From: Treponema sp.
GTDB taxonomy: Bacteria > Spirochaetota > Spirochaetia > Treponematales > Breznakiellaceae
Assembly: GCA_009786675.1 (NCBI GenBank)
Contig: WQRP01000112.1
Location: forward strand, 1-5,152
Length of the DNA stretch: 5,152 nt
Direction: 5' to 3'
Positions 1 through 5,007 of this stretch are shown in pieces. Under the pieces are notes generated by a model, which did no database searches, was not told where the DNA came from, and saw nothing but the letters and a program-made list of their open reading frames with translations. How positions within the stretch are numbered: the first letter of the stretch is position 1; each line of letters begins with the position of its first letter. The position numbers were made by a program, and so were the translations under genes.

Positions 1-92
1 GATCGTCCGAGGCCCAAAGAAGCACACCCCAGCCCAGTCTTGAGGAGCAGGAGGAGAAAACCGAAACGGCCAGCGCCAGAAAGGCGCAGTAA
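1..92 (+). CDS. C-terminal tail of an unidentified protein (5' end outside window)
   Basis: The frame beginning at base 3 is open from the window edge to a TAA at 90-92. It gives 29 residues rich in Glu, Gln, Ser and Ala, ending ...ASARKAQ. Most third codon positions are G or C, like the certain genes here, and the stop coincides with the switch to more AT-rich DNA, so this looks like the true end of a gene. The composition suggests a hydrophilic, probably disordered tail; no domain or function can be read from so short a piece. An alternative frame (frame 1) stays open to 249, but it is Arg/Lys-rich, crosses the composition change and has no recognisable features, so I prefer the frame ending at 92. 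The call is tentative. Confidence 0.4.
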   Translation, partial: SSEAQRSTPQPSLEEQEEKTETASARKAQ

Positions 93-449
93 ATGCAAAG
101 TCTTTGTCTGTTTTTCATACCGATTCCAATGTCTGTTCCATATGATAGCAAAAAACCACGGACGGGGCAACGTAGTTACAACGGAACGGCTGCCCGGCGC
201 CGCGACGGCCAAAAAACCGCGAGAAAACTCACGGAAAAATCGGGAGTAAAATACGGTTGTTTTTTCGAAAGATTCCGAGTATCACTTGACGATGGACTTG
301 AACCATAACCACGGCTTCGGGGTCAGATTATACCTTCCACGTAAATAGCGTTAAGCAACCAATAGTTAGTTATCACACCCTTTGCCTTGGCGGCATCTTT
401 CCCGGGCACACGGCCAGATTCCGACCTGTATATATCCCTCGTCGATGGG
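93..449. other. Gene-poor, more AT-rich intergenic stretch
   Basis: No convincing gene is visible on either strand. The short open frames lack ribosome binding sites and recognisable domains, and several overlap each other. The base composition is visibly more AT-rich than the flanking genes, with runs such as AAAAAA near 172 and 212 and TTTTTT near 260. The stretch contains ggacttgaacc (293-303), which resembles a reverse-complemented tRNA T-loop, and cggggtcag (317-325). Neither belongs to a structure I could complete. It may be simple spacer DNA or the remains of a decayed element; the sequence does not decide between these. Confidence 0.5.
429..434 (+). promoter_or_regulatory. Possible -10 box for the small lipoprotein gene
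   Basis: TATATA lies about 90 bases upstream of the ATG at 525, in an AT-rich island just before the hairpins of the leader. No good -35 hexamer lies 16-18 bases upstream (the sequence there is near gcacac), so the call rests on the -10 alone and is weak. If it is right, the transcript would carry a leader of roughly 85 bases containing both hairpins at 452-507. Confidence 0.25.
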
Positions 450-451
450 AT

Positions 452-507
452 CGCCCTAAGGGCGGGTAAGTCAAAGCGATTGCCCGCCGATGGGCGGCGG
501 GTGTCGC
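452..507 (+). promoter_or_regulatory. Two-hairpin leader in front of the small lipoprotein gene
   Basis: Two inverted repeats lie just before the ribosome binding site. The first is CGCCCT at 452-457 paired with AGGGCG at 459-464; it is so tight that as RNA only about five pairs around a TAA loop can form. The second has CCCGCC (483-488) pairing with GGCGGG (496-501), extended by G.U pairs and then GCGA (476-479) with TCGC (504-507), with one bulged T. It ends four bases before AAGGAG (511-516). I see no poly-T after either, so a translation or mRNA-stability role is more likely than termination. No known riboswitch consensus was recognised. Confidence 0.4.
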
Positions 508-524
508 AACAAGGAGAGTTCTTT

Positions 525-755
525 ATGAAAAGGAAACTCAGGCTTCTCGGGATTATCGCGCTGGCGGCGATAATCGTGTTTTCGGTGGCTTGGTGCGGCG
601 GTATTTTAGGCGGCAACTGCACTATAGGTGGTGAATGTACTACGTGGTTTGCTGAGTCTGGCGAACGCCAGAGCACTTTCTGTGCCTCTGATACCTGCCG
701 TGTCAATGTCGCCATACAAAACGCGACAGATGGCAGCCATAACTGCGACTGCTAG
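525..755 (+). CDS. Small cysteine-rich putative lipoprotein (76 aa)
   Basis: The ATG at 525 is preceded by a strong ribosome binding site, AAGGAG at 511-516, eight bases away. The N-terminus MKRKLRLLG is basic and is followed by a hydrophobic stretch to residue 22 and then Cys24 in the context S-V-A-W-C-G-G. That resembles a lipoprotein signal with a non-canonical Trp at -1; spirochaete lipoboxes are known to be relaxed. The mature part is about 50 residues, hydrophilic, with six further cysteines (32, 38, 53, 58, 74, 76) and an NCDC end, so up to three disulfide bonds are possible. I recall the same leader type on many small lipoproteins of termite-gut treponemes, but no function can be assigned. 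If Cys24 is not lipidated, the product would be a secreted or membrane-anchored small protein. It appears monocistronic, with a hairpin-rich leader in front and a likely terminator behind. Confidence 0.75.
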   Translation: MKRKLRLLGIIALAAIIVFSVAWCGGILGGNCTIGGECTTWFAESGERQSTFCASDTCRVNVAIQNATDGSHNCDC

Positions 756-763
756 GTGACAAC

Positions 764-804
764 GGGGCCGTCCACGGGAAGCAACGCGCTTCGTGGGCGG
801 CCCC
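764..804 (+). terminator. Strong stem-loop after the lipoprotein gene, likely terminator
   Basis: Nine bases after the TAG stop, GGGGCCGTCCACG (764-776) pairs with the strand ending CGTGGGCGGCCCC (804). One G.U pair and a short G bulge interrupt the helix, which continues as AAGC/GCTT around an AACGC loop. The stem has about 17 base pairs and is very GC-rich. The following sequence is GCCTTTCG, so the classical U-tract is short and poor. The position right after a gene and before a new gene's upstream region supports a terminator or transcript-end stabiliser. Confidence 0.55.
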
Positions 805-810
805 GCCTTT

Positions 811-859
811 CGCCGGGCGGGCGCCGTGCCGGCGGCCAAGAGCACTCGCCGTGCGCTTG
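811..859. repeat. Two further inverted repeats following the terminator
   Basis: The first can form either CGCCGG (811-816) with CCGGCG (829-834), or a tighter CGCCG (822-826) with CGGCG (830-834) around TGC. The second has nine-base arms CAAGAGCAC (837-845) and GTGCGCTTG (851-859), with one A-G mismatch and a five-base loop. With the stem at 764-804 they make three consecutive hairpins in under 100 bases. No T-tract follows. They may be part of a palindromic repeat unit or a bidirectional barrier to read-through. Confidence 0.4.
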
Positions 860-885
860 ATCGAATTTACGAACGGTGGTAACCT
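857..885 (+). promoter_or_regulatory. Weak candidate promoter for the patatin autotransporter gene
   Basis: TTGATC (857-862) and TAACCT (880-885) are separated by 17 bases and partly match the -35 and -10 consensus. They would give a leader of roughly 65 bases before the ATG at 959. The -10 match is poor, and the -35 overlaps the right arm of the inverted repeat ending at 859. The region 860-958 otherwise shows no recognised signal. Confidence 0.25.
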
Positions 886-958
886 TAAACATAGACGTAG
901 AAATGTGGGCGGATCCGGCTTTGTCTAGGCGCCATAGACTTTTGTAGAGAAGCACCTT

Positions 959-3163
959 ATGAACCGTGGATTTTTCAGGGCAAGAAAGATGCCGATATAC
1001 AACCGTAAAACCATAGCCGCGCTCCTGCTCTGCCTTTGCGTAGCCGCCGCGGGGGCCGAGGGCGAACGCCCCTCCGTCGCGCTCGTGCTGTCGGGGGCTG
1101 GGGTCAGGGGTTTCGCCCACATTATGGTCCTAGAGGTTATCGAGGAGCTGGGCATCCCGGTGGACATGATAGTGGGGGTAAGCACCGGGGCCGTAGTCGG
1201 CGGGCTTTACGCCGCCGGCTACAGCCCAGCCATGATACTGGAGGCCTTCTCCGACATGGATTGGGCTTCCTTTTTCAACGACCGCCGAGTATCACCTTTC
1301 CGGAACAGGGACGAGGAACTTCCCCTGGCCATTGGCCTGGGCAACCGGGCCGGGGGACTGCGCATAGGCCCCATATGGGAAAGGGGGCTTTCCCCGGGCC
1401 AGGCGACCTACGACCAGATCAGATCCCTGACGACCAAAATCCCGTCGCACATCGATTTCGACGATCTCCCCACCCCTTTCCGGGCCGTGGTAATGGAAAC
1501 CCCGTCCGGCAGGTTCGAGATGCTCGGATCGGGCGACCTTGCCGAGGCGATCCGGGCAAGCCTGGGGATGCAGGGCTTTTTCGAGCCGTTCCACATAGAC
1601 GGGCACTATTACGGCGACGGCGCCTTCCTGAACAACCTTCCGGTGCGGGAGGTCAGGGAAATGGGTTTCGACATCGTGATCGCCGTGGATCTTTACCCCC
1701 CGCCGCTCGCCTACCCGACCGAGCCGCTGAACCTGCCCTATGTCCTGGGCACCCATTTCTTTAACCTGCAAAAAAGGGGGCAGCACGAGCTTGCGGACGT
1801 GGTTTTTTTCCCGCTTCCCGCCGACGCCCCGATAATGAATTTCAACAGGATCGGCGAGATCTACGCCCTTGCCGCAAAAGAGCGGGAGACGCTTGTCGCC
1901 CTTCTGGAGCCTGTTCGCCGGAGGGTCGCGGACGCCAACCAGGGTCCCAGGGTTTGCTACGGGGACATGCCATACCTTACGCCCCAAAGGATATCCATTC
2001 AGGGAGCCCTGCCCCGGGACCGCTCGTATATCGAACGGGCTTTTGCCCGCCTTGTCAAGGGACGGCCCCTGCAAGCGGAAAACATCGCGGCATTCCTGGG
2101 CAGGATATACGAGACCGGGAACTACAGCACGGTAACCGCCAGAACGGATACCCGGGGAGGGGAAACGGTCCTGGAGGTCATTCTTCGTCCGGAAACGCGG
2201 AACAGGGTATTGTTCCGGGCGGGGCTGGACTACGCGGGCACGTTCTCTTCCGGCTCGTCCAGCAGGGCGGCGCTAAGGGGCGGCCTTGAATTCCAGGGTC
2301 GGGACGGGTTTTCCCTGCTTCTTGGAACCTCGGTGATGGACGAGCTTTCCATCGGCCTTTCGGTGTTCCGGCCGCTGGGGCCCCGCTTTTTCGTCGCCGC
2401 CGAAACGAGCATAACCGGCGGGGAGGAACCTATGGCGAGCCATCCCCCTTATTTTCGCGGGATGCTGAAAGGGGGCCTGCGTTTTAACCGCCACAATTCC
2501 TTGGCCATTTGGCCCGAGTATTTCCGGTTCAGGGACGGCGACCGGCGGCACGCAATCGCGGGCGTCGGCACGGCCTATACCTACAGCGGTTTTAACCACA
2601 CCCTGTTTCCCTCGCGGGGCTTTAGGGGAAGGGTCGATTACCGCCTTAGGTTTACGCCGGATTTCTATTCCTTTCACCTTTTGGGCGCCGATCTGAAAGC
2701 CGCGATCCCGCTGAACAGCCGGTTCAGCATTGGGGCCTCGGCTTACGCTTCGACCCTTTTCGGCGAAACGGAGCTTCCCGCCGGGATTGCGGCATTTGGC
2801 CTTGGCAACGTCGGGCGGCGCTATTTCCCCCACGCCGACGGCGTCTTCTGCGGCGAAAGGAGGACGGCGGTTTCCCTTGCCCTTCAATTCGAGCCCAGGG
2901 AAAACCTTCACATTATGGGCGGGCGGCTGCTTTTTTCCCTGGCTGGATCGGCGGGCCGCTTCGGCTCGTTCGAATGGAACGCCTGGGACAACCTGGCGGA
3001 CGACGAGCTTCTGTGGAACGCCTCCCTGGGCGCGGCGGTCGTCCCGCTGCAACACATGGGCATTCAGCTAAGGATCGGCGCGGGCGGCGGCGGCGGGAAC
3101 CGCCCCGCGCCCTTTATGTCACTCGACGTGGGAATGAGCGGGTTACGGAAACGCCTGTTCTAA
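959..3163 (+). CDS. Patatin-like phospholipase type Vd autotransporter (PlpD/FplA-like)
   Basis: This 734-residue protein has three parts. Residues 39-320 form a patatin-like lipid acyl hydrolase domain with all its signatures: the oxyanion-hole motif G46-A-G-V-R-G51, the nucleophile elbow G73-V-S75-T-G77, and the catalytic aspartate in D220-G-A, followed by NNLPV. Residues about 343-412 look like one POTRA domain. Residues about 415-734 alternate like transmembrane beta strands and end in Phe, as outer-membrane barrels do. This order and length match PlpD of Pseudomonas (about 730 aa) and FplA of Fusobacterium, type Vd secretion proteins in which the barrel displays or releases the lipase at the cell surface. 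A signal peptide precedes it, with likely cleavage after AGA (residues 31-33). The start at 959 has a GAGAAG-like site six to seven bases upstream; an in-frame ATG at 989 would give a shorter, more typical signal peptide and cannot be excluded. The expected activity is phospholipase A; lipid substrate and surface release are inferred. The 3' end overlaps the convergent oxidoreductase gene. Confidence 0.93.
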   Translation: MNRGFFRARKMPIYNRKTIAALLLCLCVAAAGAEGERPSVALVLSGAGVRGFAHIMVLEVIEELGIPVDMIVGVSTGAVVGGLYAAGYSPAMILEAFSDMDWASFFNDRRVSPFRNRDEELPLAIGLGNRAGGLRIGPIWERGLSPGQATYDQIRSLTTKIPSHIDFDDLPTPFRAVVMETPSGRFEMLGSGDLAEAIRASLGMQGFFEPFHIDGHYYGDGAFLNNLPVREVREMGFDIVIAVDLYPPPLAYPTEPLNLPYVLGTHFFNLQKRGQHELADVVFFPLPADAPIMNFNRIGEIYALAAKERETLVALLEPVRRRVADANQGPRVCYGDMPYLTPQRISIQGALPRDRSYIERAFARLVKGRPLQAENIAAFLGRIYETGNYSTVTARTDTRGGETVLEVILRPETRNRVLFRAGLDYAGTFSSGSSSRAALRGGLEFQGRDGFSLLLGTSVMDELSIGLSVFRPLGPRFFVAAETSITGGEEPMASHPPYFRGMLKGGLRFNRHNSLAIWPEYFRFRDGDRRHAIAGVGTAYTYSGFNHTLFPSRGFRGRVDYRLRFTPDFYSFHLLGADLKAAIPLNSRFSIGASAYASTLFGETELPAGIAAFGLGNVGRRYFPHADGVFCGERRTAVSLALQFEPRENLHIMGGRLLFSLAGSAGRFGSFEWNAWDNLADDELLWNASLGAAVVPLQHMGIQLRIGAGGGGGNRPAPFMSLDVGMSGLRKRLF
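3077..3111. repeat. GC-rich inverted repeat just beyond the oxidoreductase stop codon
   Basis: Perfect eight-base arms GGCGCGGG (3077-3084) and CCCGCGCC (3104-3111) enclose a smaller stem, GCGG (3093-3096) with CCGC (3100-3103). Read on the minus strand it begins two bases after the oxidoreductase stop at 3114-3116, where a terminator would sit, but no T-tract follows. It lies inside the patatin gene, where it encodes the glycine run near residues 707-713, so it may only be a by-product of GGC codons. Confidence 0.3.
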
Positions 3164-4136
3164 GCCACGCCTTTACCGAGCCAAGGTACTCGATTACCCT
3201 AAGCCCGTCGTCGGCGCCGGACACCGGCCGCCTGCCTGGATCCCCGGCGCAGGCGACGGCGTCCTTTACCATGTTGGCGAAGTAGCCGGTGGGCCCGGCG
3301 AAAACCTCGCCGGTGCGTCTAAGGGAGCGGAACCGCTCTGCGTAGGGGCTGGGGGCGCTTTCCCAGACCTCGAAAACCCCGTTGCCTATCCTTAGCCTGC
3401 CTTTTTCGCAGGAAAACTCCATCTCGAAAACCAGGTGGTCCCGCCCCGCCCCTACTTCCATGACTACGGGAACCCCGTTCCGCAGATCCCCTTCGAGCCA
3501 GGCGGTGCCGGCGGCGGCGGTAAGCTTAGCGCCCCGGTGCCGGCGGTGCCTTAGGGTCGAGCCGGTAAGGAACATTACCGCATCGGCAAGGTGCGTGCCG
3601 TCGTGCCAGAAAACGTCCAAAAGCCGCTTTGTCCTGCCCATGTAAAGGACGGCCCTTGCGCTTAAAAGCCGGCCAAGCGTTTCATCGCTCAATATCGCCC
3701 TGGCGCGGACATAGTCTTCCGAGTAGCGGCGCTCGTGGTTGGTTATGATAGTCGTTCCTTTTTGTGAAAGCCCGGCGATCCTGCGGGCGTCGCGAACGGT
3801 GTCGGCCAGCGGCTTCTCGCAGATCACCACCGGAACGCCCATGTCGGCGGCAAGCTTGCAATATCGGTAATGGCTGTCCGGATGTGTCGCGATTGCAAGA
3901 ATCCGCGGCTTGTGGGCCTTTATCATCTCGACGGCGTCGGCGTATACCGGCACTTGCCACCTTTGCGCGAACAGCCCGCGGCGTCCTTCGTCGAGATCGC
4001 AGCCCGCGACAAGATCGCAGTCCGGGTTGGCGGCGATTGCGCCGGCGTGGGTGCAGGGTTTTTCCCGCAGGGCGTCGTCTTCCAGCAGGCTGGCGATGCG
4101 GCCAAGGCCGACGACGGCGGCTTTTATTTTTTCCAT
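3114..4136 (-). CDS. Gfo/Idh/MocA-family NAD(P)-dependent oxidoreductase
   Basis: The product has 340 residues, normal for this family of sugar and cyclitol dehydrogenases. The N-terminus is a Rossmann fold with the dinucleotide motif G10-L-G12-R-I-A15. The family hallmark C-E107-K108-P109-L lies at the end of the nucleotide-binding half, with the usual catalytic lysine at 108. NHERRY follows at about 133-138, and WHDGTHLAD at 177-185 supplies the Asp/His pair typical of the active site. The C-terminal half is the expected alpha/beta substrate domain. There is no signal peptide, so the enzyme is cytoplasmic. I chose the ATG at 4136 because MEKIKAAVVGLGRIA is the standard start of this fold; an upstream in-frame ATG at 4220 would add 28 unrelated residues and lie upstream of the promoter. 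No strong Shine-Dalgarno is seen (only GTGGAA about 11 bases upstream). The substrate cannot be deduced: members act on inositol, glucose, aldoses and others, and no sugar-pathway gene lies nearby. Confidence 0.92.
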   Translation of the reverse strand: MEKIKAAVVGLGRIASLLEDDALREKPCTHAGAIAANPDCDLVAGCDLDEGRRGLFAQRWQVPVYADAVEMIKAHKPRILAIATHPDSHYRYCKLAADMGVPVVICEKPLADTVRDARRIAGLSQKGTTIITNHERRYSEDYVRARAILSDETLGRLLSARAVLYMGRTKRLLDVFWHDGTHLADAVMFLTGSTLRHRRHRGAKLTAAAGTAWLEGDLRNGVPVVMEVGAGRDHLVFEMEFSCEKGRLRIGNGVFEVWESAPSPYAERFRSLRRTGEVFAGPTGYFANMVKDAVACAGDPGRRPVSGADDGLRVIEYLGSVKAWLRTGVSVTRSFPRRVT

Positions 4137-4156
4137 ACGCGCTTGGTTCCACGGGG

Positions 4157-4165
4157 AGTATAGCA
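4157..4165 (-). promoter_or_regulatory. Extended -10 promoter for the oxidoreductase gene
   Basis: On the minus strand the sequence reads TGCTATACT, an extended -10 element (TGn plus TATACT) 20 bases upstream of the ATG at 4136. No good -35 hexamer lies at the right distance, which is usual for extended -10 promoters. Transcription would begin only about 14 bases before the start codon, giving a very short leader. Confidence 0.55.
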
Positions 4166-4184
4166 CGGAATGCCACGGAAATGC
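4164..4184 (-). repeat. Tandem direct repeat next to the oxidoreductase -10 box
   Basis: On the plus strand CACGGAATGC (4164-4173) is followed immediately by CACGGAAATGC (4174-4184), differing by one inserted A. The two copies lie about one helical turn apart and fill the spacer and -35 area of the minus-strand promoter. A third CACGG core lies at 4150-4154, on the other side of the -10. This arrangement suits a regulator-binding site, but no known operator consensus was recognised. Confidence 0.4.
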
Positions 4185-4245
4185 GCGGTGTTGATCGGCC
4201 AGGCGAATGTTGCCAAGCACAGTTAGGGACGGATGTCTTTAGGCT

Positions 4246-4261
4246 TTGCGGTTGGCCGCAA
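4246..4261. promoter_or_regulatory. Perfect inverted repeat abutting the PepSY gene promoter, candidate operator
   Basis: TTGCGG (4246-4251) and CCGCAA (4256-4261) form a perfect six-base inverted repeat around TTGG. It ends directly against the -35 hexamer at 4262, centred roughly 43 bases before the predicted transcription start. That position fits a dimeric activator or repressor. The regulator is unknown. Confidence 0.35.
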
Positions 4262-4290
4262 TTGCGCCGGCGATTGAAAGGCGGTATACT
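4262..4290 (+). promoter_or_regulatory. Promoter for the PepSY-domain protein gene
   Basis: TTGCGC (4262-4267) and TATACT (4285-4290) are separated by exactly 17 bases. The -10 matches the sigma-70 consensus at five of six positions and the -35 at three. Transcription would start near 4297, so the ribosome binding site GGAGG (4298-4302) would sit at the extreme 5' end of the message. Confidence 0.6.
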
Positions 4291-4307
4291 TGTGCCTGGA
4301 GGATGCC

Positions 4308-4892
4308 ATGAAAAAAGTTTTGACGGGTATTTTCGCGGTGGCTTTTCTTGCCGCCGGCCACGCGCTTTATGCACAGGCGGTTTCCGCCCCCGACGCGATG
4401 GAACGCGCCCTTGCGATAACGGGGGGCGGAACCGTGGAGAGCCTGGAACTGGTATCCGATCCCGCCGCGGGCCAGGTGTTTCGGATCATGGTCGTCAACA
4501 ACGCGATTAGGTATGAGGCCCTCGTGAACGCCAGCACCGGGGAGGTGCTTGGGCTTAGAACCATTGGCGATCCTGGGGCTTTGCCCGGCAGCGCCGTGAC
4601 TTCGCATGGCGTGGATTTGACGGCCCTGGGGATCACCCCGGCCGCGCCCCCTAGGTTCAGCCTTTTCAGACCCAGGAACCCCCCAGTTTCCCGGGCGAAC
4701 GCCGTGGAGATAGGCTATCTCTTTCTTGCGTCGCAGGGGTTTCCACACGCAACCTTTAGGCGGCATTCCGGCACGGATCGCGATCACGGAAGATGGGCCT
4801 GGGAACTCTATTTCCTGGACGGATGGACTGAGATCGAGCTGTACATCGACATGCACTCCGGCGAGGTTGTGAAGTTCGACATTGACCGGTAA
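4308..4892 (+). CDS. Exported protein with two PepSY-like domains
   Basis: This is a 194-residue protein. The ATG at 4308 has a strong GGAGG site at 4298-4302, five bases upstream; an in-frame ATG at 4290 lies inside the -10 box and before the likely transcript start, so it is not used. MKK, a hydrophobic core and A22-Q-A24 make a clear signal peptidase I signal peptide, so the product is periplasmic or secreted. Two similar units follow, at about residues 27-86 and 128-192. Each has an Ala-rich helix start, a strand and a closing motif of the type V-[ND]-x-x-[TS]-G-E-V (VNASTGEVLGL at 73-83; IDMHSGEVVKF at 180-190), which is typical of PepSY repeats. A Pro-rich linker (residues 111-126) separates them. 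PepSY domains are known as inhibitory or binding modules in protease propeptides and membrane proteins. Here they stand alone without protease or membrane segments, so the partner and function are unknown. The gene is divergent from the oxidoreductase. Confidence 0.88.
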   Translation: MKKVLTGIFAVAFLAAGHALYAQAVSAPDAMERALAITGGGTVESLELVSDPAAGQVFRIMVVNNAIRYEALVNASTGEVLGLRTIGDPGALPGSAVTSHGVDLTALGITPAAPPRFSLFRPRNPPVSRANAVEIGYLFLASQGFPHATFRRHSGTDRDHGRWAWELYFLDGWTEIELYIDMHSGEVVKFDIDR

Positions 4893-4910
4893 ACGCAAAG
4901 CGCGTCTACC
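4888..4910 (+). terminator. Hairpin overlapping the PepSY gene stop codon, possible transcript end
   Basis: The arms GGTAAACGC (4888-4896) and GCGTCTACC (4902-4910) pair along nine positions with one A-C mismatch, around the loop AAAGC. The left arm contains the TAA stop (4890-4892). No T-run follows (AGTAAAATCC), so it is a poor intrinsic terminator and may instead stabilise the 3' end. Confidence 0.3.
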
Positions 4911-4992
4911 AGTAAAATCCGTAAAAAACCGCCCTTTTCACGGGACTTTCGCTTGCGGCTTACTTGCATCTTCTCCCGAATAAACCGTAACA

Positions 4993-5002
4993 TATATATA
5001 AC
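4993..5002 (+). promoter_or_regulatory. AT-rich -10 region upstream of the last gene
   Basis: The run TATATATAAC offers overlapping TATATA and TATAAC -10 candidates about 110 bases before the ATG at 5111. TTGCAT at 4964-4969 is a reasonable -35 hexamer but lies 23 bases or more from the best -10, too far for sigma-70. The promoter is therefore plausible but unproven. From it the leader would be about 100 bases long. Confidence 0.3.
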
Positions 5003-5007
5003 TCCGA

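Noticed and set aside
40..308. Two overlapping small open frames (40-249 and 93-308)
   Set aside because: No ribosome binding sites, Arg/Lys-rich or featureless translations, and mutual overlap in AT-richer DNA; more likely chance frames.
317..332. cggggtcagattatac, reminiscent of GGGGTCAG motifs I associate with REP-type transposable elements
   Set aside because: A single copy with no second end, no transposase and no adjacent hairpin; too little to call an element.
285..345. Possible minus-strand tRNA, from ggacttgaacc resembling a reverse-complemented T-loop
   Set aside because: Only four of five T-stem pairs form, the putative acceptor strand has no partner upstream, no CCA is present, and no anticodon or D arm could be folded.
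1292..2074. Long minus-strand open frame inside the autotransporter gene
   Set aside because: It is the shadow of a GC-rich coding frame: Pro/Arg/Gly-rich, no recognisable domain, while the plus frame carries intact catalytic motifs.
2273..3055. Second long minus-strand open frame inside the barrel-encoding region
   Set aside because: Same reason: low-complexity composition, no domain or ribosome site, and the opposite frame encodes a coherent beta-barrel.
3216..3228. Hairpin GCCGG-ACA-CCGGC downstream of the patatin stop, as a terminator
   Set aside because: It lies within the oxidoreductase coding sequence, has only five base pairs and no T-tract, and is expected by chance in GC-rich DNA.
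4137..4220. N-terminal extension of the oxidoreductase to the ATG at 4220
   Set aside because: The extra 28 residues match no family feature, and the extended -10 box at 4157-4165 lies inside them, so the first ATG available on the predicted transcript is 4136.
3682..4510. Long open frames overlapping the oxidoreductase on both strands (3682-4374 minus, 3764-4510 plus)
   Set aside because: Extremely Arg-rich translations without motifs, overlapping the well-supported Rossmann-fold enzyme and the divergent promoter region.
4924..4956. Minus-strand terminator ending in TTTTTT
   Set aside because: The possible stems are only three to four base pairs and mutually exclusive, and no minus-strand gene enters from the right within the window.
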